Source of the DNA: Amphibalanus amphitrite
Lineage: Eukaryota > Arthropoda > Thecostraca > Balanomorpha > Balanidae
DNA: 64,000 bases
Direction: 5' to 3'
Assembly: GCF_019059575.1 (NCBI RefSeq)
Contig: NW_024881857.1
Coordinates: forward strand, 248,001 to 312,000
Under the pieces are notes generated by a model that saw nothing but the letters and a program-made list of their open reading frames with translations, searched no databases and was not told the origin of the DNA. Of this stretch, positions 24,001 through 35,890 are shown piece after piece. The translations under genes were made by a program, and so were the position numbers. Position 1 is the first letter of the stretch; every line of letters begins with the position of its first letter.

Positions 24001-26475
24001 GCGGACACGCCGCACCTGCTCAAGCTGTTGCGCAATCATGTGCTTGATGACGGCATCACTCTTCCCAACGGAGGACTGGTTGACAAACAGCTGCTGGCGC
24101 AAGTTCTTGCCATAGACGAAGGACGAGACTACAGGATCTTGCCGAAGCTAAACGTCGACACTCACCTCGAGGTATGTTAACAACTAAAAACTTAAAAAGC
24201 TAATAAACGGCTTACATTTAACAAGCGATAAAACCACTGTTATAACTTATACTACATAGTACATACCTATGAAATGCCTAAACAGAAAAGTTCGCGCTAG
24301 GTTATCAGAACTTCCCACGGCAGCCCGTGACGGGTGATACGGTGGCGGCCCCGAGGCTCGGTGTGGCCGGCCAGCCTCGCTTACAATGCAACTTGCATGG
24401 TCCTGGTCATTTTAATCAGTGCCGGAGCTGGAGCCGGAATGCCTATTTGGAGCCGAATCTGACTCAGATGTAAACGGCTCCGTATCCCTGCTTCTAACGT
24501 ATCCACAGGGCTTTGAACCGCGCCGAGTTGTTACCCCGATCGTAACATGTTGACTGTTGGGCCGGATAGATTCATGGTCCTCTACTACGGCCCCTGGACG
24601 TATTTCACAACATGCTTATGTGTTTGGAAAGCGGTCGTCTTTGTTGAGTACCATACTCATTTCTGCCCAGAGCTCCACTGCTATAGATATCCAATTCCAT
24701 TCATGGAGGGGTGTAACGACACGTGACACGCGCCTTTAACGATATTTTTTGGAAATTATATCCAGTGGCGCAGCCTGAACTTTGGTGGTGAGGGTGACAT
24801 GTGTCATGAATTGGCCCCCTAGCGGAGTGGACCCCTCCCAAAAATGAAAACTCATTGTTTTTGGCCACTTTATTCTCGGAGAACCCCTCAAATTGCACTT
24901 TGAACCATAAAATATGATAAAAAAAGGCGCGTTTTAGCACGAAATTGGACCCCCGTGATCAGAAATGGGATGACATGTTACCCCTGTCACCCCTGCTGCC
25001 TGCGCCACTGAGTATATCAAGGACGTATCATTTTCTATTCGTAAACAGATCCTATTGGTTCTACTGTTTATGTAAAAACGATATGGAATAATGTTGTGGC
25101 TGATTTCGGAAGTAGCAATGTCTAATGCTGTTTTCTTTCACAGGTGCATGGCCAAGCGCGCCAGAAAGTCCGACCCGCCGCCCAGCTGCTCAGCCGGTCC
25201 ACCGCCAAAGCCATCGAGAGATTCATTCCTCAGGAGAAGGAGGCAGCTGACTTCATTCGGCTCTGCAACGACGGGTTCGATGTCCTGAACGGGCAGTCGC
25301 CGTGTGACAGCAACCGTCTGCGGCGCGGACTCGGCAGCGCGTCAGTTGAGGCATTCCAGGTCCTTACCGACCTGGAGACAGCCATCCGCAACATGACGGT
25401 AGGACAGCGCAGCTCGCTCATGCCCTTCCAGAAGGGCTTCTTAGTGACAATCCGTTCCATGCGAGGGCTCGTCGCTGACATGGTCGATCGTCTGGGTCCC
25501 AGTACCTACGTACTGACTGGCCGAGTAAATCAGGACGCCGTGGAATCGTTCTTCGGTATGGTTCGTGGCAAGGGTGGAGCCAATTTTAATCCGAGTCCTA
25601 GCGAAGCGAAATCCCGTGTCAGGAACCTGATGCTTATGCACGTGATGAAGCTGGGTCTGAACCCAAAGGTCTCGCGCCAGGCTCGAGGACTGAAAGCATC
25701 ACGCCAGACTCGACCGGCAGCAGCAGTGGGAGACGAAGAAGGAAGCGGTGATGGAGCGATCGACGACACCGACTTCGCAGAGGAGAGGAGCGTGGAAGAG
25801 GACCAGGTGTCTGCAGACCTCTCAGACATGCAGTCGCTGTTTGTGGAGGATAACCAGGGCTCAAAGTCGAGATCGGAAGCGCGGAGCTCAGAGAGAGGGG
25901 AGAGGAGTACGGAAGGGGACGATGACTCTGCAGACCTCTCGGACTTGCAGTCTCTGTTTGTGGAGGTGAAGCACCACTACAAGTCGAGATCGGCGTCAAA
26001 CCGAGTGACGACGCCATCACGGGTGGACCCGCAGACCGGCGTCTCTGCGGAGATGTATGGTATGGCCCACGCTGCAGGGTACGTGGCAGCCAAGTGTCGT
26101 AAGGTGGACCCAAATCTGGGGGTCCCATCGGCATTCGCCGAGGAGGAAGTGCCTGTCGAAACAATGTGGACCCGTCTCATCAGCCGTGGTGGACTGAACG
26201 TCCCCACGGCTCGGTGGATGTCGGCCTTCCGGCAAATGGAAGCTACCTTCTGCCGACACCACCACATGGAGCCGGACCGCCTCTCCCGCCGGCCGGGCGT
26301 GATCGGGTCGCTGACTCGGCTGCTATGTGCTGAGCAGCCCGACTTCGATCCTAGAGTGATCCGCCGCTTCGTGCGCCTCCGCACCTTCATCCGGATGGCA
26401 TGCATAAACCGCGAGCTTCGTCGCGAAGCCATGGAGAAGCGGGAGGCGCGGAAGAAGAAACAATTCTCCGGCTGA
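21083..26475 (+). CDS. THAP9: THAP9-like / P-element-type transposase, six exons, intact
   Basis: Exons 21083-21486, 21834-22014, 22453-22728, 23140-23438, 23985-24171 and 25144-26475 join in phase with GT-AG introns and give 892 residues, close to human THAP9. Residues 1-90 form a THAP zinc-binding domain (C4, C9, C55, H58, W37, then AVP near 97). A leucine-rich coiled coil follows (about 150-190), then the RNase H-like catalytic region: FDEMK (D284), SDLGGSNRGLW (D357), FADTPHLLKLLRN, and NQDAVESFFGMVRGKGG (D580, E583). This order is that of P-element and THAP9 transposases, which cut and paste DNA. The start sits in an exon preceded by an acceptor at 21034; a polyadenylation signal AATAAA lies at 26978. 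It could be a live P-type element or a domesticated host gene. I found no terminal inverted repeats, and its exons match host G+C, which slightly favours domestication. Confidence 0.85.
23543..23791. mobile_element. Inverted-repeat mini-element with TTCAG array, 249 bp
   Basis: The ends are inverted repeats of about 23 bp with one mismatch (left CAGGGCCGGAATAGTTCG; right CGAACTGTTCCGGCCCTG). The interior is largely a degenerate (GTTCA)n pentamer array. It lies in intron 4 of the THAP9-like gene. CAGGG ends suggest a hAT-type mini-element, but I could not see a clean 8-bp target duplication. Confidence 0.65.
24763..25010. mobile_element. hAT-type mini-element, 248 bp
   Basis: It begins CAGTGGCGCAGCCTGAAC and ends GCTGCCTGCGCCACTG, forming inverted repeats. 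The flanks ATTATATC (24755-24762) and AGTATATC (25011-25018) match at 7 of 8 positions, as an aged 8-bp duplication would. It lies in intron 5 of the THAP9-like gene. The same CAGTGGCGCAGCC end occurs on the large element at 29324, so the two belong to one family. Confidence 0.85.
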
Positions 26476-26977
26476 GGAGATGTTATGGAGACATTATGAG
26501 GGTCCGATGATGCGCCGCCCGCTGCCGCGAATTACAGTGCAACAGAGTACGGAGGCTGTGATCAGGTGTTTTCTTCATGTGGCTGTATTTGTTTTCTGCT
26601 GCTGAGTCTGATGACTGATCGGGTGTTCCTGCATTCGGAGACAGTTGCTCCAATGTTATAACAATGTTTGTGCTTGTTGGTTGTATCGATATTATTGACT
26701 CCCGGTCTCCCGGACGAAGTGAGTTTACTGTGTGTTTGCATGTTAAGTTCAGCACTTTTGAATTTAAAATAACATTGAAGTTAGATTGTTCGTACCACTA
26801 CCAGGTGTTAGACATGCTAGTGCGTGTGTGCGTGAGTGCTTCTGCAAAGTGTTAGACACCCCACCTAGTTAGTTTCGTGCCATTGGCGTGTTAGCATGAT
26901 ACTGACCGGTTGCACCCTACGTGTGTGTATACGTAGGATTGTCGTGAAGCCACCCACCGATTGCCAGCACAGAACTG

Positions 26978-26983
26978 AATAAA
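26978..26983 (+). terminator. Polyadenylation signal of the THAP9-like gene
   Basis: An AATAAA hexamer about 500 bp after the stop codon of the THAP9-like gene, the first good candidate on that strand, followed by GT-rich DNA. Confidence 0.5.
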
Positions 26984-29323
26984 CACTGGTAGAAATCCGT
27001 ACCTACTCTGTGTTTTATACATGTGTTTTACTCATCGGCCGGATCGTTCTTATGGCACGCCACACTTCATGATCAATGCTTTTGTGTTAATACATATAGG
27101 TAGATAAATTAGCCATCGGGATTGACACGTGGCATCATGTGGCATCTATTTATAGAGACCAGAAGGCAGAAAGTATTGCAGCCGTGTCAGACGAGGCCCA
27201 AATGCCTCCCACATACACTTCCGGAGCCGGAACCGCTAGATTTTGCCCGGAGCCGGAGCCGTTTTTACAGTTTACCCGGAGCCGAAATCCTTACTGGGAG
27301 CCGGAACCGACTGAGGTGCTCACAGCCCCGCATCCCTGGGTTCAGTAATTGACTCCAAATCTAGTGCCGAGGAGTACCTACCTTAACAACTTACCTGGCG
27401 GTTGCGGCCGTCGGCCGGCCGTTCGTGCTGCCATGTCGGCAATTTCGGTGTGTGCACGATAATATTAACTTTCTAGCATATGCTGTTCAACTAGTGAGTG
27501 GTTATATGAGGACTGAAAACCACTAAAGTGAAAAAACAATAATTTACTGCACCGCATCAACATTTCATTTTCAATAAGGGCTATATTCCATGTAACTTAA
27601 CAGCTATTTTGGCAAAATGACCCTTATTGCTGAATTTACAAGGTGTCGGTTGAAGGCGCACTGATGAAAAAATAAAGTTGATATCGACAAATGGACCCCA
27701 GAAATGCAAAGAGGACATCCCTGCCATGATATTAATATGCATATCAGCTCACTGAGACCTCAATATCACGTGTTATCGCGACCCGAAAAACACCTATCTA
27801 CCCGTAGCGTACAATGCTAGCGCCGGCTCGGTGTCGCAATGCTGACGTCACAGCCAGAGTTGCCACTGAACTTTGGCTACCCCTGGGTAAAGCTAGTAAT
27901 CCTACATAAGGCTGAAGCTTGCGACCACTGCACTGCGCCGATTTAAGTTGGTGAGTCGTTCTATTTATTTTATTCGTAAGACGTAATCTCAATGCCCACA
28001 CTGCCATAACCTTGGCATACCTAGCGATACCCATTTGCCCGTATACCACTATCAAATATGTCAGCAGACCCCTTAAATAGGGCGTTGGCAAGAAGAGCAC
28101 CAATTCTTTCAGGACACCACTGCTTCGCAGAGCTCAATGGATGCACGTCCTCCGTCACTCACCGTTTCCAACTCCTCCTCACACGCCGCGTTCGCTGCAC
28201 GGACGCGCCGAGGTTGTCGGCAGACAACTGGACGAGCTGGTCGGTCGGGCTTTTCCACCGGGGGAGAGAGAGGAGACCGCTAAAAATATGGGTCTGGCTG
28301 GCCACCGGGCGGCCGACGCCAGGTAAATATAGCCCGGCGACACCACTCACAGCCAAAATCCCCGCCGACGATGGCGGAGACGTCGACGACGATGCGACGT
28401 CGGCGGCGCGCGCTGCCCCGGCCCGGCCGTCCCCGAGCGGCGCGACCGACCCGGTTGTATTGGAACGGAAAGACTTCTGAACAGCCCCAGCTAAGATCGC
28501 AAAACACAGCCACAGCCTGGATACGTCAACTCGGTCAGTGAGCTGTCTGAGGCCCGCAGCCCGATCTCGCCGCCTGAAGCCCTAATGAATGTGATCGTCT
28601 GTATAGGATTGTGGACAATGGTGTTATAAGTTAACTAGACAGCTCGTCGCCACTAAGCCGGTGCCGATGGTTTCTTGAGACCGTTTATCAAAAATATTTA
28701 TTCGCTTCTCGTTCTGCAATCTGCATTCCCTCAAAACCTGACTTCCGAGTTTCACTGCTCGTCCCTCCACTCATTGCCCGTGTTACAAAGTCCGTTAGGT
28801 ACTCCACTCCATTATAGTGTTTTGCACAATTATGAGGCCGAGTCAGAAGTAGTTAACCGAGCGGCATACCCAGACAATTGGCCTCCAGCTAACGTCACAG
28901 ACATAACCTGTAACGGTGGGCCTTGCGAGAGCCTGCGGTCTCTCCGAGCTGAGACGAGGAAGCCATGGGCTGGGTGACGTGCTCCGAGACGGGCGGACTG
29001 GGACAATTAACCGCCAGCTGGGACGAGTGGCTGGTGACCGGTGGGCTACTGGACGATGGATCAATTTGCTGCAGTACAAGGAACCGACGGACAACCGATT
29101 GAAGGATCGGTACGGCGCTGCAGAACGAGTGACCCGAGGGCTGAGTCACCAATCGACTAAGTGAGTTATATCGTGAGGCTGAGAATCGCGTAGACGTTTT
29201 CCTACGAATACAATTCTTATTCTTAAAGCAGCAATACCGTCTGGCGAATTACTGTTCACGCCCGTTCGAATGACCAGACGTATAGCGAAGCTAAACGGAC
29301 AGCACGGATAAAAGTTATGGTCA
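26984..29323. other. No recognised gene; one G+C-rich patch
   Basis: The phrase CCGGAGCCGGAACCG is repeated at 27220-27315. A G+C-rich patch at 28300-28460 includes a well-placed ATG at about 28370 (MAETSTTMRRRRR) that could be a first exon or just a promoter-like island. No domain is recognised and no gene is called. Confidence 0.35.
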
Positions 29324-32245
29324 CAGTGGCGCAGCCAGAACTCTGGCGACGGGGGTGAGAGACGTTCGCCATGGGCCCCCCAGCGAAGTGGGCCCCCTCA
29401 ACCTAATGGGGGCCCCTTACCAACAACGAAAGGGCAGATCATTGTCCTGATAATAACCAGCCAAATCGGGGAAAAGGACAAATATCTCTTGATCTGAAGA
29501 GGCACGTAAAAAACAACAGCATATTTACAGAAACACGACCATTCTGCCCATATTTGATGGACAGCGTGCAATTCATGGCCAGCGGCCACTCAAATGGTCG
29601 GGCTAGGTCAAAAAGCTTTTAAAAAAGCTCAACATCAGTTTTTCGACTATTACTTTTGATATAGGAGACGAGGTAGAGTAATGAATTGTCTTGAAGGTGT
29701 TAATCATTCATTCGGATCAGTTGATGACAATCATGAACTTCTCAAGTAAGGGCATGACCTTGATCTGCGGTCACATTTTGAAGTTGAACTTTTTAATGGA
29801 AATTATAGGTGTTAACATTCGATGAATGTTAACGAGAGAATGATGACAAAGTAAATGTCTCATAATTTTTCTCACCAAAGTTCTTGGAAAAATTCTTAGC
29901 AATTAGCAAAACTATTTTGGTAAAATGCGACTATTTAGATGGTTTCGCCCTCTGCTCTGTTGCCAAACTTGACATGAGGCATTGAGGTCAAATCTTAAAA
30001 GCGAAAGCGTTTTGAAAGGCCTATCGAATGAGTTGTTCCGCGAAGCTCTAGCTCTTTGGTTCACGAGTTATACGGTAACGGTTATTTGTGAAAATATAAA
30101 AACAAGAATTTTTTCGTCGTAGTCTTGTCTTTGTGTTTATCATAATTTTATCATAATTTCATCTTCAATGACCTCAGCGATGACCTAATCGAAAAATGAC
30201 CTCTACGATTCTGAAGCATCCTACAGCAATCTGTTGCTTTTCTCGTCTTTCTAGCCTTCTTAAATTATGATCGGGTCTGGCCGATACGCCCCCCCCCCCA
30301 TGGCTGATTGCACGCGTTAGAGAGCTATCGTACCCACTTTCAGCGCGCTATAGCTTTATATGTCCTCGAGTGTCGAAATAGGCGAAACTTTTCCTTCAAT
30401 GAACATGATGACGTGGGCTTTGGTCTGAACTGCAACATGACTGAAGTAATTTCTCCATGATTTTCGACGCTCTTTAGAAAGCTGCCTACCACAGCACTTG
30501 TCGCTACGTGACCCTGGAGTCGGGTTAGAAGGGAATATTCAAACACCCCTCAGGGGCGTAAAACTGGAAAGCCTGGGGCCCTGCTCTGCGGGGCGCGGTC
30601 GAGCTAGGCTAGAGCCAGTTCGGGATGTTTACAAGCCCACGTAAAGCCCTCAAAAATCTGCATAGAGCACAGGCCTTCCAAGACTTGGGGTTTAGATATC
30701 AACAATCGACATGGTCTTTTGAGACCTGCGTGGTGGCTATCAGAGGTCGGTGGGCCCCTCAAAAGCCGGTGCAGGAGCCTCGGGTGTCAGTTTGGAGCCA
30801 TCATGGACCGGTGTGAAGTCCTGATGAATACTTAGGCGTCAAACCCCTAGACGTCAAGGTGGGGCCGGGCGGTGAGGCAGGCACAGACCTGAAGAGAAGA
30901 GGAATTTTCAGATGTCGGCTTGGCATCTTAACACCGCGTGGTTCTCCTGCTCAGTGACCCGACCTGACCCCTCCTCAGACACCCACCGTGTGGTGGGGCC
31001 CTGCATGGCTTTCTCAGAGGCTGACATATCGTACTGCGGGACCTCCATGAGCCTCAAAAACCTCTATGGGCCCCCTCACGCTTGGGGTAGGCTTCCTGAA
31101 GCATAAAATCTCTGAGTCTTGAGATGGGCCCATTAGACATGAACTGGGCCATCAATATACATGTGGTGAGTTGACCTATATCAAACATGATATCGGCTCA
31201 ATCAGGATTGGGATAGGCCCTCTCAGACCCAGACCAGGCACGGAGTACGGACCCTCCCACACATAGGATGATCCTTTCATTCCTGGGATGAGTCTTCTCA
31301 GGCCTGAAATGGGCCCCTCTCAGGCCTGAAGTGGACCCTCTCAGGCCTCAAATAGGTCCTCTAGGGCCTGAAATGGGCCCTCTCAGGCCTGACATTAGCC
31401 CTCTCAGACCTGAAATGGGCCCCTCTCAGCCCTCAAATAGGACCTCAAGGGCCTGAAATGGGCCCTCTCAGGCCTGACATTAGCCCTCTCAGACCTGAAA
31501 TGGGCCCCCTCAGCCCGTAAATGGTCCCTATCATGTCGAAAAAGGGCCCCCTGGCCCTCATACCGTAACTGGGCCCTCTCAGGTCTGAAATGGTGCCTCT
31601 TATGCCTGAAATGGGCCCTCTCTGGCCTCAAACGGGCCCTCTCTGGCCTCAAACAGGCCCTCTAGGGCATGAAATGAGCCCTCTCAAGCTTGAAATGGCC
31701 CCCTCAGGCCAAAAATGGGCCCCTCTCAGGCCTGAAATGGGCCCCTCTCAGGCCTGAAATGGGCCCTATCAGGCCTCAAGCATGCCATCTAGGGCCTGAA
31801 ATGGACCCCTTCAGGCCTGAAATGGGCCCTCTCAGGCCTGAAATGGCCCCTCTCAATCCTCAAACAGGCCCTCTAGGGCCTGAATTGGGCCCTCTCAAGC
31901 TTCAACTGGCCCCTTCAGGCCTGAAATGGGCCCTCACATACCTGAAATGGACCCTCTCAGGCCTGAAATGGCCCTTTCATGCCATGGAACGGGCCCTCCT
32001 AGGCCTTGGATTAGTTCAATCGGGCCTTGGATCACCCCTTAAATCATAAAATGGGACTATATATCCTAAGGGGGGGGGGCTATCAGGCCTGAAGACTGTT
32101 TTTCAGTCCTATGACGGACCTTGACATTAGTGATAAAAATATTGTCAGGCTGCATAACGTTACAGTTCGAATCGACGGTGGGCCCCTAGGATAAGAGACG
32201 GGGGTGAGATCTCACCCCTTTCACCCCCCCCTGGCTGCGCCAACT
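29324..32245. mobile_element. Large hAT-like element carrying a 21-bp minisatellite (2.9 kb)
   Basis: The left end CAGTGGCGCAGCCAGAACT pairs with a decayed right end, CCTGGCTGCGCCAACT. The flanks TATGGTCA (29316-29323) and TATGGATA (32246-32253) match at 6 of 8 positions. The end sequence is the same family as the 248-bp element at 24763. Inside are several TGACCT-type phrases, a C-tract at about 30289, degenerate GGGCCC repeats from about 30600, and a regular 21-bp minisatellite (31285-32010). No transposase is present. Confidence 0.7.
31285..32010. repeat. 21-bp minisatellite, unit GGGCCCTCTCAGGCCTGAAA(T)
   Basis: About 30 or more tandem copies of a 21-22 bp unit near GGGCCCTCTCAGGCCTGAAA plus T, with variants such as GGCCTCAAACAGGCCCTCTA. 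Because 21 is divisible by three, long stretches stay open on both strands and give repetitive peptides (LRPEMGP-like on plus, RPERAHF-like on minus). I regard these as by-products, not genes. The array lies wholly inside the hAT-like element. Confidence 0.9.
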
Positions 32246-32794
32246 TATGGATACACGTTTTCAGTTGCATCCAGCATAATTGAACGGATTATATCGCACC
32301 GCGCGGAGAAGCGAACCGCCTGTGCTAGAGCTTTTTGATCTAGCTAAATGTATCTCAGCCTTAGAAAGAAACGCAATACGTTTAAAAACGTATCCTCCGT
32401 CCTACCGCTCTTTAAAATTGTCACGGCACTCCGAGACTAAGAAACGGAGGAACGAATCGAACCACCTATGGCAGGCGCTAAAGAGTCCACTCAGGTGTGT
32501 GTAGGTACTCGGCCTCTGAACCGGCATGGAGCATCGTGAGACTTACTACCTATTAGTCTGCAGTTTGATGCATAGGCGTAGGAACAGGGGGGGCCAGGTG
32601 GGCAAGTGCCCACCCACTTTTCGAGGTGGGGGGGCCAACCATGTGTTTTGGCCCACCCACTTTTTACTCGAGGCCCCTCGTCTCGATTTGAGAGGACGTC
32701 GCACGGACTCCAAGGGGCCGTGATGGATCCAAGGAGGCCCTCTGTTCATACTTGTCAGTCGAAGCCCCTGATACTGATGGCCTGAGAGGCCCTA

Positions 32795-33820
32795 GTGGAT
32801 CTGAGGAGGCCCCAATATCCACACTGGTCTGGGGAGGCCCCTGGCACTGGCGGTCTGGGAGGCCCCTCTATCCACACTAGTGAGAGGTCTGAGACTGGTG
32901 GTCTGGGAGGCCCCTCCATCCACACTAGTCAGAATAGGCCCCTGACACTGGCGGTCTAGCCGAGGCCCCCTACCCTCAGTAGTCAGAGGAGGCCCCTCTA
33001 TCCTCAATAGTCAGAAGAGGCCCCTGAGACTGATGGTCTGGGAGGCCTATCCATCTACACTGTAGTCAGAGGAGGCCCCTGAGACTGATGACCAGAGGGG
33101 CCCTTATAATCACATCAGGCAGAAGAGGCCCATGAGACTGATGGACTGAGAGGCCCTTCTATTCATACTGGCCACAGGAGACCCCCAAAACTTTCGGTCT
33201 GGGAGGTCCCTTAATCCGGCACCAGTCAGAAGAGTCCCCTGAGACTGATGGCCTGGGAAGCCCTTATATTCACACTAGGCAGAGGAGGCCCCTGAGACTG
33301 ATGGTATGAGAGGCCCTCATATTCACACCAGTCAGAGGAGGCCCCCGAGGCTGATGGCTGTGAGGCCCTTCTGTTCATATAACTGGCCACTGGAGGCCCC
33401 TGAAACCGGTGGTCTGGGAGGACCCTCTATCCACACTAGTCAGAAGAGGCCCCTGAGACCGATGGTCTGAGAGGCTCTTATATTCATACTGGCCACAAGA
33501 GGCCCCTGAGACTGATAGTCAGAGAGGTCCACTCCTAATGAATCTGAGGGGACCCTCTATCCACATTTACACTTTTCTAGGGAGGCCCCCGAGACTGATG
33601 GTCTGAGAGGCCCTTTTATTTATACTGCCCACAGAAGCCCCCAGAGATTAATGGTCTGAGAGGCTCTTCTATTTATACTAACCAGAGGAGGCCCCTAGGA
33701 TTGATGGTCTAACAGGCCCTTCTATTTATACTAGCCAGAGGAGGCCCATGAGACTGATGGTCTGAGAGGCCCTTCTATTCAAACTAGGCAGATGAGGCCC
33801 CTGAGAATGATAGTCCGAAG
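32795..33820. repeat. Minisatellite with a unit of about 53 bp
   Basis: About 19 tandem units built on GAGGCCCCTGAGACTGATGG, then TCTGAGAGGCCCTTCTATTC, then ACACTAGTCAGAG. Units vary in sequence and slightly in length. It lies inside the hAT-like element 32571-35304. Confidence 0.85.
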
Positions 33821-33889
33821 AGCCATGCGGCAGCAACTGGCCGTGGCCATATTTCGGCTCGGTAGGGCCCCACAGAGCTCATGAGAGCA

Positions 33890-34600
33890 CCTCAAGGGCT
33901 GCTAGGTAGACACGCTTATCCCCATAAGGGTGCCACGTCGGCTTCTGAAGGCTCCTTGTAAGCATCTAAGGGCCCTTTCCGGCCTCTAACGGCTCCACCC
34001 GCCTGTGATGGCTCCACACCAGTGTTTATGAGCGCCACACAGCGGCGCCTTTGAGGGTCGTACTAGTGTCTCTTAGGGCCCTATATCGGTGGCTCTGGGG
34101 GCCCCACACCGGCGCCTCTGTGGGCCACCACACCTGTGCATCTCAAGGCTCTATAGGTACATCTGAAGGACCCACACCGACACCTCTGAGGGCCCCACAC
34201 CAGTATCTCGGAGCTCTGAAGGCCCCACACCGGTGACTCTGAGGATTCACCGGCTCCTGAGAGCACCATGTTGATGTCTAACGGCTCCACAAGGCCACTG
34301 AAGGCACCACACAAGCTATCACTGAGCTCTAATGTCCATGTACCAGCCTCTGAGGGATTTAAGCCAGCGCATTCATAGCTCCACACCAGCAATTGTAAGG
34401 GCTTCACACTGAAGTATCTGAGGGTTCCACACCGGTGTCTCTAAGGGCCACATACCGGCATCTCTGAGGGCCCATACCGGCATCTCTGAGGGCCCCATAC
34501 CGGCGTCTCCGAGGGTCCACACCTGGCGGGCACCCATCAGCGACTGAAGGTCCCACACTGTCGACTCCGAGAGTCCCATCTGCGTCTAGGAGCACCATGC
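33890..34600. repeat. Minisatellite with a unit of 22-30 bp
   Basis: Irregular tandem copies of a unit near GGCCCCACACCGGCATCT plus CTGAG, most regular at 34420-34520. It continues directly from the 53-bp array in the same hAT-like element. Confidence 0.75.
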
Positions 34601-34609
34601 CGTCTCTAA

Positions 34610-35070
34610 GAACCACAGCGGCTCCTCCGTACGAAAGATGGGCGTCTGCATGCCAAAGGGGAGCGGTTCTGAGACAGTAAGGTAAGGCACCTACGTGCAA
34701 TAGAGGGGCGCCTATGAAGCCGATAGGGGCGCCTCAATCCGAAAGAAGGGCGCCTCTGAGGCCTACATATATGGGCGTCCACATGCAATAGAGGTCTGCA
34801 AATTGCAATTGATCAATGCCATGGGGGTGCATTCATAAGAAACAGGGGCGCCGGCATGGCAAAGAGAGGCGCCTTCAAGTGTCCATAAAAGAGAGACGCC
34901 TATGATAAGCGCACATTGTATGCGACAACGGACTGTGCGACTGTGGGTCACCAAATATGTCCCACAGTGTGGGACATATAGGGATGTCTCTGATGACTAT
35001 ACATAGGGCGCTTATATGCCAAAGAGGGCGCCTATGAAGCTAATGGGGGCACCTGGGAAACGAGGAAGAC
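34610..35070. repeat. Degenerate minisatellite, unit near GGGCGCCTATGAAGCC
   Basis: A third, more diverged family of tandem units containing GGGCGCC(T/A) followed by TATGAAGC or similar. It occupies the right part of the hAT-like element 32571-35304. Confidence 0.6.
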
Positions 35071-35890
35071 ATTTGTGTAAGGGTTTTCAGGGGTCATGCG
35101 CCGTTTGCGGACTCCGCACAAAAAATGGTGCGGACTTTCCGCACTTCGCTTAAGCGGGGTGCATCTGCCCGATCTCAGAAGCTAGATTTGGAGGTCATAC
35201 TTGAAAGCAGCCAGCAAGACAAAGCAAAAGTTGGAGGCCCCTGAAAATAGGAGGCCCCTTGACAGGGTGGCCCACCCACTTTTCATGACGTTCCTACGCC
35301 CGTGGTTTGATGAATCACGTCCGTCTAATGCTTTCAGTGGTCGATCATTCTCGAGTGCCTGCTGTAAGTGCCCAGGTCCGTGGGTAGAACGGGCCATTTC
35401 CAGGCTATTGAGTTCCCTTTGGTTCACCACCATGGTCAGGTGAGACGTTTGAGTCGTCGACTCTTATTGCTTCCTGGTGGACCGAATTCGTGAAGCCGTC
35501 TCACCTCTCGCCTCAGTGTGGTTTACCATCGAACAAAGACTGGGCCAATTTGCAAAAAATACAACATTTTAATGGTTTTCATCATCTGAAAACCTTAATT
35601 ACAGTACAAAACTGAAAACTGTACACTTACCGGTAAGCATGATACCTAGACAGTAGACATGCACAAATGAAAAACAAATTATTCTATGACGTCATATGAC
35701 ACCAGAGATTCTCGCTCAGTAAAAGAAGAAAGACTGCCTTGCATTTCTCCTTCCTTGCGACATTCAAATAGAATTCCTCTTTTCTCAAGGGACCTCAGAT
35801 CGCCTCAGATCCTTTTACTTGCCTTTTACAACACGGAGAAATACGAGGGTGTCACTGTTATTATTCGATTTGATTATATAATACGAAATT

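Larger units (their letters stand above)
32571..35304. mobile_element. hAT-like element with several minisatellites (2.7 kb), perfect 8-bp TSD
   Basis: It begins CATAGGCGTAGGAAC and ends GTTCCTACGCCCGTG, inverted repeats with two mismatches, flanked by a perfect 8-bp repeat GTTTGATG (32563-32570 and 35305-35312). The phrase GCCCACCCACTTTT occurs near both ends. Nearly all of the interior is GGCCC-rich tandem repeat of at least three unit types. No transposase ORF is present, so any movement would depend on an enzyme from elsewhere. Confidence 0.88.

Noticed and set aside
28370..28540. First exon of a gene starting MAETSTTM
   Set aside because: Good ATG context, but the translation is Arg-rich low complexity with no partner exon; mentioned only as a G+C-rich patch.
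31404..32049. Long repetitive ORFs on both strands (LRPEMGP-like and RPERAHF-like peptides)
   Set aside because: They arise because the 21-bp repeat unit is a multiple of three and lacks stops in several frames; no start context, introns or domain support a protein.
32795..34600. Regularly spaced repeats that could suggest a CRISPR array
   Set aside because: The units are contiguous tandem copies without unique spacers, the genome is animal, and the array is inside a hAT-like element.
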